From: JBOGXA01 sp050694175
GTDB lineage: Bacteria; Actinomycetota; CADDZG01; WHSQ01
Length of the DNA stretch: 45,313 nt
Direction: 5' to 3'
NCBI GenBank assembly: GCA_050694175.1
Contig: JBOGXA010000025.1
Location: 1 to 45,313 of the forward strand
Program-made: the position numbers and the translations under genes
Part shown: positions 8,403-16,785 of the stretch, piece by piece
How positions within the stretch are numbered: position 1 is the stretch's first letter
Layout of the letters: each line of letters begins with the position of its first letter
Notes under the pieces: model-generated
Databases searched by the model: none
The model's input: only the letters and a program-made list of their open reading frames with translations
Told to the model about the DNA's origin: nothing

Positions 8403-8629
8403 GTCAAGTCTCCTCTCTTCGCTACGACTGTCTGACCTAAGAGATAGCAAGCGCTTCCGTTGATAGCCAGTTGAGTTAAGCGTGGCTTATCGCCGCTGGA
8501 AGGCCTACGCTGTCTCGTCCACAGTGGTCTGACCGATTCCCACCTGGGTGTTGGAGCGAAAGGCTCCCCCGCCGAGCCGAGGACAGTCGGTCGCGTGCTT
8601 GCCGTGGCGTCGAGGAAAAGAGGAAGAGT
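8403..8629. promoter_or_regulatory. Divergent promoter region with operator-like repeat
   Basis: It separates the six-gene leftward operon from the rightward Rieske/reductase pair. The best copy of the inverted repeat, TAAGC-GTG-GCTTA (perfect 5-bp arms), lies at 8477-8489, about 75 bp before the leftward start and 140 bp before the rightward one. No -10/-35 pair was assigned. Confidence 0.5.
8477..8489. promoter_or_regulatory. Operator-like inverted repeat, copy 3
   Basis: TAAGC-GTG-GCTTA, a perfect palindrome with a 3-bp centre. The flanking TTGAGT before it resembles the TTGACT flank of copy 5 read on the opposite strand (near 14850), so similarity extends beyond the 13-bp core. Confidence 0.6.
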
Positions 8630-8938
8630 ATGAGCGGGTTCATGACGGCCGGTCCTGCAAACGACATAAGCGATGGCGACATGAAGGCCTTCGAGGTCGG
8701 AGGGGTCAAGATCGCGGTCGCCAACGTCGCCGGGACCCTGTACGCGTTCGGCAATACCTGCACCCATCGACAATGCCCGCTTGCCAAGGGCGAGCTCGAA
8801 GACACCACGGTCACCTGTCCATGTCATGGCTCTCAGTTCGATGTCACCACCGGAGACGTTCTCACGGGGCCGGCAGAGGATCCCGTCGGGAGCTATCCGA
8901 TCCGTGTCGAGGACGACACAATCCAGATCGAAGTCTGA
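8630..8938 (+). CDS. Rieske-type 2Fe-2S ferredoxin
   Basis: A 102-residue soluble Rieske protein with Cys44-Thr-His46 and Cys63-x2-His66 as 2Fe-2S ligands (CTHRQCPL and CPCHGSQFD boxes). This is the type that feeds ring-hydroxylating or other oxygenases. The start at 8630 has an AGGAAG Shine-Dalgarno just upstream. The stop overlaps the ATG of the reductase gene (TGATG), so ferredoxin and reductase are made together. No oxygenase subunit lies nearby, so the terminal acceptor is unknown. Confidence 0.92.
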   Translation: MSGFMTAGPANDISDGDMKAFEVGGVKIAVANVAGTLYAFGNTCTHRQCPLAKGELEDTTVTCPCHGSQFDVTTGDVLTGPAEDPVGSYPIRVEDDTIQIEV

Positions 8939-10167
8939 TGGCCGACGCGTTCGTCATCGTGGGGGCGAGCCTCGCCGAAGGGACCGCGGCGGCGACACTT
9001 CGTGAGGAAGGATTCGACGGCCGCGTCATCCTCATCGGGGAAGAGCTAACGCCGCCCTACGAGAGGCCTCCCCTCTCCAAGGAGTACTTCCGAGGCGAGG
9101 TGCCTTTCGCGAATGCCCTCGTTCGACCGGAGGACTTCTATGCGTCCAACGACATCGAGACGCATTTCAGTGTGCGCGCCACGCGCGTAGACCCGACCGA
9201 GAAGACGGTCGAGTTATCGGGTGGCGACCGAATCGCCTACGACAAGGTCTTGATCACGACGGGGAGCCGGAATCGCCGGTTCCCGATCCCGGGGCTGGAC
9301 CTCGAAGGCATCTACGACCTGCGCACGATCGAGGACTGCGATCGCATCAAGAAAGAGCTCGTCTCCGGCCGCCGAGCTGCGGTCGTGGGGATGGGATTCA
9401 TCGGGTCGGAGATCGCCTCGTCGCTCCGTCAGATGGGCGTAGAGGTCGTAGCGGTCGAAGGTGGCAAGTTCCCCTTGGCGAAGGTGCTGGGAGAAGACAT
9501 CGGGCGCATCATGCAGCACATCCACCGCGATCATGGCGTGGAGATGATCTTCGAAGACCGCGTGTCGGGATTCGAAGGGTCGGGTCGCGTACAGCGCATC
9601 GTCACCCACGGAGGTCGGCGGATCGATTGCGATTTCGCAGTGGTGGGCGTCGGCGTCGAGCCGGTGACCGACGTGGTCGCAGGTTCTGGGATCGATGTCG
9701 CCAACGGCATCGTGGTCGACGAGTACTGCCGCACGAATGTCGACGGCGCCTTCGCAGCCGGAGACGTCACGAATCACTACCATCCCGTGTTCAGACAGAG
9801 GATGCGGGTGGAGCACTGGCACAACGCGATGAACCAGGGAGCTGCCGCGGCGCGCAACATGATGGGGAGAACCTCGGTTTACAACGAGATCCATTGGTTC
9901 TGGTCCGATCAATACGATTACAACCTCCAGTACACCGGTTTCCACCGAGAATGGGACGAGTTAGTGGTCCGAGGAAGCCTTGAGGACCGCGACTTCATCG
10001 CCTTCTACGTCAAAGACGGGATCGTGGCCGCAGCAGCCGGCATGAATCGCGGCAGGGACATACGGCGGGCGATGCCGCTCATCAGACAACGTGCGGCCGC
10101 CGACGCGAGCGACCTGGCGGACGATGACCTCGACCTGCGCAGCCTCGTCGGCGCTACTGGGAACTAA
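8938..10167 (+). CDS. FAD-dependent NAD(P)H:ferredoxin reductase
   Basis: A 409-residue pyridine nucleotide-disulphide oxidoreductase-fold protein of the BphA4/rubredoxin reductase group. It has the N-terminal FAD region (VIVGASLAEGTAAATLR), the PYERPPLSKEY signature, the NAD(P)-binding loop AAVVGMGFIGSEIASSLRQ (about residues 146-164), the FAD motif AFAAGDVT (about 275), and a C-terminal reductase dimerisation domain with conserved aromatic residues. It starts at ATG 8938, overlapping the ferredoxin stop, and should transfer electrons from NAD(P)H to that Rieske protein. The frame is open for about 390 nt upstream, but that part runs through the ferredoxin gene and is not protein-like. Confidence 0.92.
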   Translation: MADAFVIVGASLAEGTAAATLREEGFDGRVILIGEELTPPYERPPLSKEYFRGEVPFANALVRPEDFYASNDIETHFSVRATRVDPTEKTVELSGGDRIAYDKVLITTGSRNRRFPIPGLDLEGIYDLRTIEDCDRIKKELVSGRRAAVVGMGFIGSEIASSLRQMGVEVVAVEGGKFPLAKVLGEDIGRIMQHIHRDHGVEMIFEDRVSGFEGSGRVQRIVTHGGRRIDCDFAVVGVGVEPVTDVVAGSGIDVANGIVVDEYCRTNVDGAFAAGDVTNHYHPVFRQRMRVEHWHNAMNQGAAAARNMMGRTSVYNEIHWFWSDQYDYNLQYTGFHREWDELVVRGSLEDRDFIAFYVKDGIVAAAAGMNRGRDIRRAMPLIRQRAAADASDLADDDLDLRSLVGATGN

Positions 10168-10206
10168 TCGAGTCGGGCTCGTCTGCTGAGATTCAACTAG
10201 CGATGG

Positions 10207-10488
10207 TCATTGGTCCGGCTCCTGCTTCGCCACCTCGACCGCCTTGATCAGCTCTACCGCCGCGTCGAGGTCCAGGTTCTCCAGCTTGGCGCTCATCTCC
10301 AGATCCTCGATCGCCAGATAGTCGGCCTTGCTATGGTCCTCATGAGGAAGCAGGCAGCCGCCGCATGTGAGAACATCTGAAAGGCCTCCCTCCAGCCTGC
10401 CCGATGCAGGCAACCGTAGTTTCGCCTGGCCTCCCGGCCGTAGGAGGGTTGGCGGTCGCTGGTTCCCGGAGATACGTGTGCTAGGCAT
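10207..10488 (-). CDS. Small hypothetical protein (start uncertain)
   Basis: The C-terminal half of this 93-codon frame has strongly GC-rich third positions and an acidic helical character, and contains a CGGC motif followed by PHEDH, which could bind a metal. The N-terminal half looks non-coding. A shorter version from the ATG at codon 65 (29 residues) is possible. It diverges from the KaiC/XRE/cupin gene and its ATG would sit within the operator at 10482. Family not recognised. Confidence 0.3.
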   Translation of the reverse strand: MPSTRISGNQRPPTLLRPGGQAKLRLPASGRLEGGLSDVLTCGGCLLPHEDHSKADYLAIEDLEMSAKLENLDLDAAVELIKAVEVAKQEPDQ

Positions 10489-10494
10489 TGCTAA
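10482..10494. promoter_or_regulatory. Operator-like inverted repeat, copy 4 (overlaps start codon)
   Basis: TAGGC-ATT-GCTAA with its last base inside the ATG of the KaiC/XRE/cupin gene. The 15 nt from 10485 match copy 6 (from 24975) at all but one position. A site on the start codon of a regulator gene is typical of autorepression. Confidence 0.5.
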
Positions 10495-11636
10495 TGGTCC
10501 ACGCCGATGAGTCAGAGCTCATCCGAAGCGGTCTCGATGACCTCGACGAGATCCTGGGCGGCCTCCTGGCAGGCGACAACGTGGTGTGGGTAAGTAACGA
10601 TGCGGCCCTCTGCACTCAAGTCGAGCAGCTGATGCTGTCCGCCGCTCCGGCGAGCGACAAAGCTGTCTATGTGAGCGCGCTGGCAACGGAAGCTGCAACC
10701 CGGAGAACGTTCGGAGCGGACGTCATCGCGATCGACGCTCGTTCCGGGTCTCGCTTCTCCGATCCCATCCTGCTCGAGCAAACGATCTACACCACGGCCA
10801 AGGAGGACGCCAGTCGGGTCGTCATCGACGGCCTCGAATCCTTCGCGCGGCAATGGGGCACCAACCGCGCCATCGCCTTCTTCAAGAGGCTCTGCCCTCG
10901 GCTTTTCGACCTCGGAGCGATCGCATACTGGCGCGTGCCCCGAGCGGCAGTGGGTAACGCGGGCATCGAGGAGATCCGCAAGGTCACCCAATGCGTCTTC
11001 GAGCTGGACGACAAACACCTGCGGGTCATAAAGGCCGAGGGCCATTCCGCCTTGGTGCAAGGCAGACTGTTTCGAGTGCGGCAAGAAGAAGGCGCGATCC
11101 GCCTTCACGCGGAACGTGCTCTCGGCCGGCTCGCCGAGGGCTTGCGCAGGCTTCGGGGCGAACGCAGTCTCAATCAAGCGGACCTCGCCCGTCTCGCGGA
11201 GGTGTCACCGAGCGCGATCTCCCAAGTCGAAGCTGGCCAAAGAGGTCTGTCTATCGATACCTTGCTCACACTCACGGGCGAGCTAGGTATCGGTCTCGAT
11301 GAACTGCTCGAGAACCAGGAACGCCCCGAGTATGTGCTCGCGCGCCGAAATCGAGGGTCATCATTGGGCGACAGCAGATTCCTGCTCGACGATCCGTCGG
11401 CGGGTCTGCGCGTATATCTCGTCAACCTCGGATCCGGGGAGAAAGGGACGCCTCCCGTCACGCACAAGGGAGCGGAGTTGGTCCTCGTGGCGAGGGGACT
11501 CGTGCTCGTCGACCTTGGATCGTCCTCACCTGCGGTTCGAGCGGGTGATGCCATCCTCGCCACAAAGGTGCCGATCCTGAGCTGGCGCAACCTTGATCCC
11601 GACCCCGCGGTGCTCTTTTGGATCCTGCGCGATTAG
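10494..11636 (+). CDS. KaiC-like/XRE/cupin fusion regulator
   Basis: A 380-residue, three-part protein. Residues 1-185 follow the KaiC/RecA pattern (SGLDDLDEILGG, then a Walker B-like VVIDGLE), but the Walker A loop is absent: where G-x4-GKT should be, the sequence reads GDNVVWVSNDAAL. It probably cannot hydrolyse ATP. Residues about 212-272 form an XRE helix-turn-helix (LNQADLARLAEVSPSAISQVE). Residues about 302-380 form a cupin ligand or metal barrel. The start ATG 10494 is preferred to an upstream TTG at 10488. A DNA-binding regulator with a degenerate ATPase domain is inferred. An operator-like repeat overlaps its start. Confidence 0.8.
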   Translation: MVHADESELIRSGLDDLDEILGGLLAGDNVVWVSNDAALCTQVEQLMLSAAPASDKAVYVSALATEAATRRTFGADVIAIDARSGSRFSDPILLEQTIYTTAKEDASRVVIDGLESFARQWGTNRAIAFFKRLCPRLFDLGAIAYWRVPRAAVGNAGIEEIRKVTQCVFELDDKHLRVIKAEGHSALVQGRLFRVRQEEGAIRLHAERALGRLAEGLRRLRGERSLNQADLARLAEVSPSAISQVEAGQRGLSIDTLLTLTGELGIGLDELLENQERPEYVLARRNRGSSLGDSRFLLDDPSAGLRVYLVNLGSGEKGTPPVTHKGAELVLVARGLVLVDLGSSSPAVRAGDAILATKVPILSWRNLDPDPAVLFWILRD

Positions 11637-11645
11637 AACGAACTC

Positions 11646-13643
11646 CTACCCGGTGAAGCCCGTCTGCTCGCGCGCATCATCGCGGAGGGAATCCAGTAGC
11701 TGTCGTGCCCTTACAGCCACGTTCTCCGGGGTGTACCCGAGATTCGCCAGTGCTATCGAACCGGGGGCGGAGGCGCCGAAGCGGTCGATCGAGACGGAAG
11801 CGTCCGCGTAACGTTCCCAACCGAACGATGCTGCGGCCTCCACCGCTAGGCGCGGCACACCATCGGGGAAAACCGCGAAGCGGTAGCTGGGATCCTGTTC
11901 GGCGAAGAGCTCCCACGAAGGCATGGAGATCACTCGCACCGAGACACCGTCGGCCGCCAGCAACCGAGCGCCCTCTACACAGACGGATACCTCCGAGCCG
12001 GTGCCGATCAACACCAACCCCGGTGGACCTTCGCTGTCTAACAGAACGTACGCGCCGCGCCGAACCTGGCCTGGTCGCGCGGTGCCCTCGAGGACCGGCA
12101 CCTTCTGGCGACTGAGGATGAGTCCGGTGGTGTCGCCGCGGTTGACCGCTATCTCCCACGCCTGGATCGTCTCGTTGGCGTCCGCAGGGCGGATGATCCG
12201 AAGGTTCGGCATCGCCCTCATCGCGGCTAGCTGCTCGATGGGCTGGTGTGTCGGGCCGTCCTCTCCCGAGCCGACCGAGTCGTGGGTCCATGAATAGATG
12301 ACGTGGGCGCCGCTTAACGCAGCGAGACGTACCGCGCCGCGCATGTAGTCGCTGAAATTGAAGAAGGTGCCACCGACCGGCAGCACGCCACCGTGGAGAG
12401 CCATGCCGTTCATGACGCCGCCCATGGCGTGTTCACGCACGCCGAAGTAGATCTGGCGCCCGGCGGGAGTGGTGGTGGACTGCCGTTCCTCGCGGTCAAG
12501 TTTGGTGCCAGTATTGCCGGTGAGATCGGCGCCTCCCGCCACCAGACCGGGGACGACGTCCACGATCGCGTTGAGGCAAAGCCCGCTCGCTTCACGCGTG
12601 GCGATCTTCGCGCCCGTCTCGAAGGTGGGCAGCTTCGACTCCCAACCTTCGAGCCCCCTCCCACCCAAGCAAGCGTCGTAAGACGACCGATCCCCTTGCC
12701 ACGACGCCAGGCGTTCCTCCCACCGGCGACGCATCGCCTGCCCGCGGGGTATGCAGTCGCGGTAGCGGGCGAGGACCTCGTCGGGAACCCAGAAGGTCTC
12801 GTTAGGGGGCAATCCCAGGATCTCCTTGGTACGATGGACCTCTTCGTCGCCTAGTGGGCTGCCGTGCGCGTGCTCGCTGTCGGTATATGTAGGCGACGGC
12901 CAGCCGATGTGGCTGCGCAGGATCAGCAGCGATGGCCGATCCTCCACCGATTTCGCACGGACCAAAGCATCTTCTAGCGCGATGGGGTCGTTGGCCGCCT
13001 CGCCGAGTTGCTCGACGTCCCAGCCGTAGGCGTCGAAGCGCATAGCGGCGTCGTCGGACAGGGCCAGTTCCGTTGGACCGTCGATCGAGATGTGGTTGTC
13101 GTCGTAGACATATATGAGTCGTCCGAGGCCTAGGTGGCCGGCGAGCGATGCGGCCTCGTGACTGAGGCCTTCCTCGAGGTCGCCGTCGCTGCAGATCACG
13201 AACGTGTGGTGATCGCAGACCTCGGGACCGAAGCGGGACCGCAGCAAGCGCTCTGCGATACCCATGCCCACACCGTTGGCGAATCCCTGGCCGAGCGGGC
13301 CCGTCGTCACTTCAACCCCTGGAGTGTGACGGACCTCCGGATGCCCAGGCGTGCGGCTCCCCCACTGTCGAAAGGCCTTGAGGTCGTCGATCGTGAGGCC
13401 ATAACCTGTGAGATACAGCATTGAGTAGAGAAGGATCGACGCGTGACCGGCCGAGAGGATCAAGCGATCTCGGTCTGGCCATCCTGGTGCAGTCGGATCG
13501 TGACGCAGAACCCGCGTCCAGAGCACGTGCGCCAGTGGGGCAAGCGCCATCGCCGTGCCGGGATGGCCAGAGTTCGCCCGTTGCGGGCCGTCCATCGCCA
13601 GTCCGCGGATGACGTTGATGTCCAGCTCTTCCGCATTGTTCAT
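11646..13643 (-). CDS. tkt: Transketolase
   Basis: A 665-residue thiamine diphosphate enzyme that moves two-carbon ketol units in the pentose phosphate/Calvin pathways. Visible features are NSGHPGTAMALAPL near the N-terminus, the ThDP/Mg motif SDGDLEEG with YDDNHISIDG, the central pyrimidine domain (GVREHAMGGVMNGMALHGG) and the C-terminal domain starting near GLVLIGTGSEV. ATG 13643 is used because the upstream 18 codons overlap the folE stop. The gene follows folE by 13 nt. Its 3' end converges within 10 nt on the KaiC/XRE/cupin gene. Confidence 0.95.
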   Translation of the reverse strand: MNNAEELDINVIRGLAMDGPQRANSGHPGTAMALAPLAHVLWTRVLRHDPTAPGWPDRDRLILSAGHASILLYSMLYLTGYGLTIDDLKAFRQWGSRTPGHPEVRHTPGVEVTTGPLGQGFANGVGMGIAERLLRSRFGPEVCDHHTFVICSDGDLEEGLSHEAASLAGHLGLGRLIYVYDDNHISIDGPTELALSDDAAMRFDAYGWDVEQLGEAANDPIALEDALVRAKSVEDRPSLLILRSHIGWPSPTYTDSEHAHGSPLGDEEVHRTKEILGLPPNETFWVPDEVLARYRDCIPRGQAMRRRWEERLASWQGDRSSYDACLGGRGLEGWESKLPTFETGAKIATREASGLCLNAIVDVVPGLVAGGADLTGNTGTKLDREERQSTTTPAGRQIYFGVREHAMGGVMNGMALHGGVLPVGGTFFNFSDYMRGAVRLAALSGAHVIYSWTHDSVGSGEDGPTHQPIEQLAAMRAMPNLRIIRPADANETIQAWEIAVNRGDTTGLILSRQKVPVLEGTARPGQVRRGAYVLLDSEGPPGLVLIGTGSEVSVCVEGARLLAADGVSVRVISMPSWELFAEQDPSYRFAVFPDGVPRLAVEAAASFGWERYADASVSIDRFGASAPGSIALANLGYTPENVAVRARQLLDSLRDDAREQTGFTG

Positions 13644-13656
13644 GGGGCGTCTTTCA

Positions 13657-14322
13657 TCACCGTGTGCTGAGGCCGGCCAGCGAGAGGAACTCCGCACGGC
13701 TCGCGTGGTTGTCGCGCAGGAGGCCGTACATCGTGGATGTCACGGTTTTCGCACCCATCGCCTGCACGCCGCGCACGGTCATGCACTGGTGCTCGGCTTC
13801 CATGACCACCCCCACGCCCTTCGGCTCGAGCTCGTTTTGGATGAGATCGGCGACCTGCTTGGTGAGTCGCTCCTGGACCTGTAGTGCCTTTGCAAAATGA
13901 TGCACGACCCGTGCGAGCTTCGATAGGCCAACGATTCGTTCGCCGGGCAGATACGCGACATGAGCTACACCCTTGAACGGCAACAGATGGTGCGCGCACA
14001 AAGAGACGAACGGGATGTCACGCACGAGCACGAGTTCGTCGTATCCAGCGGTATTCGCGAAGGTCGTGAAGTTGAAAGGTTCGGGCGTGAGCAGCTCTCG
14101 ATACATCGCCGCCACACGGCGGGGAGTGTTGGAAAGCTCCTCCTCGTCGAGATTCACACCCAGCGCTTCCAATAACTGTTCTATCGCCGCCTCGGTGCGA
14201 GCCGCATCGGTCACGTTCGGGGCGAGCGCAATGACTTGAGAATGGAGCTGACGTTCGGGCTTCTCTAGAACCTCGCTCAGTCCGGCAGTCACTGGCTCTT
14301 CGCTTTCAGCTTCATGCGGCAC
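13657..14322 (-). CDS. folE: GTP cyclohydrolase I
   Basis: A 221-residue type I enzyme that converts GTP to dihydroneopterin triphosphate, the first step to tetrahydrofolate and pterins. Zinc ligands are visible in SLCAHHLLPF and EHQCMTVRG; the substrate-binding GLSKLARVV and the CxxxMxxRG region are intact. The first 40 residues are a variable acidic extension. It starts inside the 3' end of the broken regulator gene upstream and lies 13 nt before transketolase, so the three are probably co-transcribed. Confidence 0.95.
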   Translation of the reverse strand: MPHEAESEEPVTAGLSEVLEKPERQLHSQVIALAPNVTDAARTEAAIEQLLEALGVNLDEEELSNTPRRVAAMYRELLTPEPFNFTTFANTAGYDELVLVRDIPFVSLCAHHLLPFKGVAHVAYLPGERIVGLSKLARVVHHFAKALQVQERLTKQVADLIQNELEPKGVGVVMEAEHQCMTVRGVQAMGAKTVTSTMYGLLRDNHASRAEFLSLAGLSTR

Positions 14323-14838
14323 TCCCCCGGCGTCGGTACCAAGGCTGCCTCCACGCTGTCATTGCCGAGACCTCGTAGGAACCCGTCGATGACCTCACGA
14401 TTCAGGCCACACACGAACTCGGGGGCGCGGCGGGACAGGTTGTGAAATGGACAGTTGCGGAGCGAGATCGTGTCGTCGTCCGCGCGATAGGGCTCGAATC
14501 CGTATCTGGCGAGGGCCTCTTCGGCGACCGCAAGTGCCCGTTCAGAACCGGGCGGGCGCAGTCGCAGCTCAGCTTTGACCTCTTCACCGATGGCGTGGCC
14601 TCTGTCACGGGCAATCCGCCGCGCGACCTCCCGCCGGTGGTTGCTTAGAGTCCTGGTTGAGCGCGGCGACCATGATCTCGCCCACCATGTCGTAGCGCCT
14701 CTCGGGCAAGCACTAGAACCTGCCTGGGAACTGCTTGATGATGCCGATGCTGAGCATGTCGGCCATGTGCAGGATGTAACGAAAAGAGTCTTCACTTTCA
14801 AGATCGTCTCTTTGAGTCTCGTGGTTCGCCAATGGCAT
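14289..14838 (-). pseudogene. Broken ArsR-like regulator with Cys-rich effector domain
   Basis: The last 115 codons in the main frame keep the C-terminal effector half of an actinobacterial winged-helix regulator family, including the RNCPFHNLSRRAPEFVC motif and the closing PTPGECRM. The preceding family segment LPERRYDMVGEIMVAALN is present near 14650-14705 but in another frame, and a TAG at 14713 interrupts it. The winged helix itself is not recognisable; upstream an ATG at 14838 opens only 41 codons. So there is a frameshift near 14640-14660, a stop and a lost DNA-binding domain. It overlaps the folE start. An operator-like repeat at 14839 marks its former promoter. Confidence 0.65.
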
Positions 14839-14851
14839 CAAGCAACGCTTA
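14839..14851. promoter_or_regulatory. Operator-like inverted repeat, copy 5
   Basis: CAAGC-AAC-GCTTA, with AAGC/GCTT arms perfect, touching the ATG (14838) of the decayed regulator gene. On the reverse strand it reads TTAAGCGTTGCTTGA, close to copy 3 including its TTGA flank. Confidence 0.5.
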
Positions 14852-14979
14852 AGTCAAGGTGACTCTTGTTGGAATGGTCGTCATGCTCGGTGGCAAGGTG
14901 GTAATCAGCGAATAGCGAGGGGAGCCGAAGGCCCCCCGCCTCCGGCCACTGTGCTCGATTAGCGAAGGAAGAAACGAAC

Positions 14980-16092
14980 ATGACCAAGCTCCAGAAGCTT
15001 TACGAAGAGCAGGGCCAGAGTCCCTGGCTCGACAACCTGACGCGAGGACACCTCCTGCGAGGCGAGCTGGAGCGTTTGGTTGCCTCCGGCATCCGGGGTG
15101 TGACGTCGAACCCGACCATCTTCGCGAAGGCGATCAGCGCGTCCAACGACTACGACGGGCAGTTCGAGAGCCTCATCGAAGCCGGGATGAACGTCACCGA
15201 TGCCTACTGGACGATGGTGATCGACGACATCCGGGGGGCACTGGCGGTCCTCCGCCCGACCTACGACGACAGCAGAGCAGGCGATGGCTTCGTCTCGGTG
15301 GAGCTCGCACCCGCCCTCGCCCAGGACACCTCCGGCTCGATCGCGGCGGCGCGGGGACTGCACGAGCGCATTGATGCGCCCAACCTGTTCGTGAAGATCC
15401 CCGCAACGCCTGAGGGAGTGCCCGCGATCCAGCAGATGATCTCCGAGGGACGCAACATCAACATCACGCTGATCTTCAGCCTCGAGCGTTACGACGAGGT
15501 CATCGAGGCCTACCTCTCTGGGCTCGAGACCTACCGGGGAGACCTGAGTGCGGTGCACAGCGTCGCTTCATTCTTCGTAAGCCGGGTCGACACTGAGGTT
15601 GACCGCCGCCTGGAGGCCATCGGCACAGCCGACGCGCTCGCCCTGAGAGGAGAGGCGGCAGTGGCCCAAGCAAAAGCCGCCTACAAGCTCTTCCGGCGGC
15701 GCTTCAGCGGACCGCGCTGGGACGCGCTCGTCGCCCGTGGCGCACGGCTGCAACGCCCCTTATGGGCCTCAACGTCAACCAAGAACCCCGCCTACCCCGA
15801 CACCCTTTACGTCGATCGTCTCATCGGCCCCGACACGATCAACACACTGCCGGAGGCAACCATCGCCGCGTTCGAGGACCACGGCACCGTCGCCCGCACG
15901 ATCGACGAGGAAGCCAATGACGCCGAGCGACTGCTAGAGCGGCTCGAAGCGATAGGCGTCAGCATGACGGACATCGGTCGAACTCTCGAAGAGGAAGGCG
16001 CCGCGACCTTCACTAAGAGCTTCGACGACCTCGTCGAAACGCTCGAGTCCAAGCGTGCCGCGCTGCGGCGAGAGAGGGGAAGCCGTGTATGA
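14980..16092 (+). CDS. tal: Transaldolase
   Basis: A 370-residue TIM-barrel enzyme that transfers dihydroxyacetone units between pentose phosphate pathway sugars. Recognisable elements are VTSNPTIFAKAI near residue 45, the Schiff-base lysine strand NLFVKIPATPEG (about 145), NITLIFSLERY, and RPLWASTSTKNPAYPDTLYV near residue 263. The length fits the actinobacterial/cyanobacterial form. AAGGAAG lies 9 nt before the ATG. The stop overlaps the next gene. With transketolase and folE on the other strand it forms a carbon-metabolism pair around a shared intergenic region. Confidence 0.95.
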   Translation: MTKLQKLYEEQGQSPWLDNLTRGHLLRGELERLVASGIRGVTSNPTIFAKAISASNDYDGQFESLIEAGMNVTDAYWTMVIDDIRGALAVLRPTYDDSRAGDGFVSVELAPALAQDTSGSIAAARGLHERIDAPNLFVKIPATPEGVPAIQQMISEGRNINITLIFSLERYDEVIEAYLSGLETYRGDLSAVHSVASFFVSRVDTEVDRRLEAIGTADALALRGEAAVAQAKAAYKLFRRRFSGPRWDALVARGARLQRPLWASTSTKNPAYPDTLYVDRLIGPDTINTLPEATIAAFEDHGTVARTIDEEANDAERLLERLEAIGVSMTDIGRTLEEEGAATFTKSFDDLVETLESKRAALRRERGSRV

Positions 16093-16396
16093 GATCCTCG
16101 GCATCACCGGGATCGCGATCTCGGTAGCGGCGTACTTCCCTCAGGTGATCCATCTCGCGCGGGAACATTGCTCCGCAGGGGTTAGCAGCCGCGCGTGGGC
16201 GATGTGGCTAGCCGGCGGCCTACTCGTTGGCATTCTCGCGGTGCATCGTGGAGACGCCGTGTTCATCCTTCTCCAACTCAGCAGCCTCACCTCCGCGGCG
16301 GTGATCTTGTTCCTGACACGGAGATACAAGGGGATGGCGTGCGATACTCACGCACACCTGATTACTAGCCGCCCAACAGCATTGACAGTTCAATGA
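16085..16396 (+). CDS. SemiSWEET/PQ-loop membrane protein
   Basis: GTG start at 16085 preceded by AGAGGGGAAG, overlapping the transaldolase stop by 8 nt. The 103-residue protein has three membrane segments (about residues 3-20, 33-50 and 58-76). The PQ-loop signature is AAYFPQVIHLAREHCSAGVS in the first repeat. Single triple-helix bundles of this kind dimerise into sugar transporters. Coupling to transaldolase suggests a sugar or sugar-derived substrate, which is inference. The last 20 residues after RRYKG are not typical and may be an extension. Confidence 0.75.
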   Translation: MYEILGITGIAISVAAYFPQVIHLAREHCSAGVSSRAWAMWLAGGLLVGILAVHRGDAVFILLQLSSLTSAAVILFLTRRYKGMACDTHAHLITSRPTALTVQ

Positions 16397-16755
16397 CTCA
16401 GAGACTGATAGTCAGGGTGCGCCGGATTTACGACCAGCCGACGCGCAAGGACGGCACGCGCGTTTTGGTCGACCGAATATGGCCGCGGGGACTGAGCAAG
16501 GACGAGGCTCGCATCGATGAGTGGTGCAAGCAAGTTGCGCCCTCCACCAAACTGCGCAAGTGGTACGCCCACGACCCAGAGCGGTTCTCGGAGTTCACCC
16601 GCCGCTACCTAGCGGAGCTCGAGGTTCCCGAGCGAGCGGAAGCGCTTGCCACGCTCCGGAAGCTGGCCCGGGACCGAACCCTGACGCTGCTGACTGCAAC
16701 CAAGGACATCGAAATCAGCCAAGCGGCGGTCCTCGCCGATGTGATCCGAAGCTGA
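16393..16755 (+). CDS. DUF488-family protein
   Basis: A 120-residue member of the YeaO-like DUF488 family: VRRIYDQPTRKDGTRVLVDRIWPRG at the start, LRKWYAHDPERFSEF in the middle and LTLLTATKDIEISQAAVL near the end. The conserved Arg, Trp, His and Asp residues suggest an active site, but no reaction is established. It overlaps the SemiSWEET gene by 4 nt (ATGA) and is the last gene of the transaldolase operon. Confidence 0.88.
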   Translation: MTQRLIVRVRRIYDQPTRKDGTRVLVDRIWPRGLSKDEARIDEWCKQVAPSTKLRKWYAHDPERFSEFTRRYLAELEVPERAEALATLRKLARDRTLTLLTATKDIEISQAAVLADVIRS

Positions 16756-16785
16756 CCGGAAGTCTGACTCGCGATTCCCCTGAAT

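Noticed and set aside
8548..8937. N-terminal extension of the ferredoxin reductase
   Set aside because: This part reads through the Rieske gene in another frame and is Arg/His-rich noise; the ATG at 8938 starts the FAD-binding fold directly.
12300..12320. Further copy of the inverted-repeat operator (GCTTA with GC-rich left arm)
   Set aside because: It lies inside the transketolase gene and the left half-site has two mismatches.
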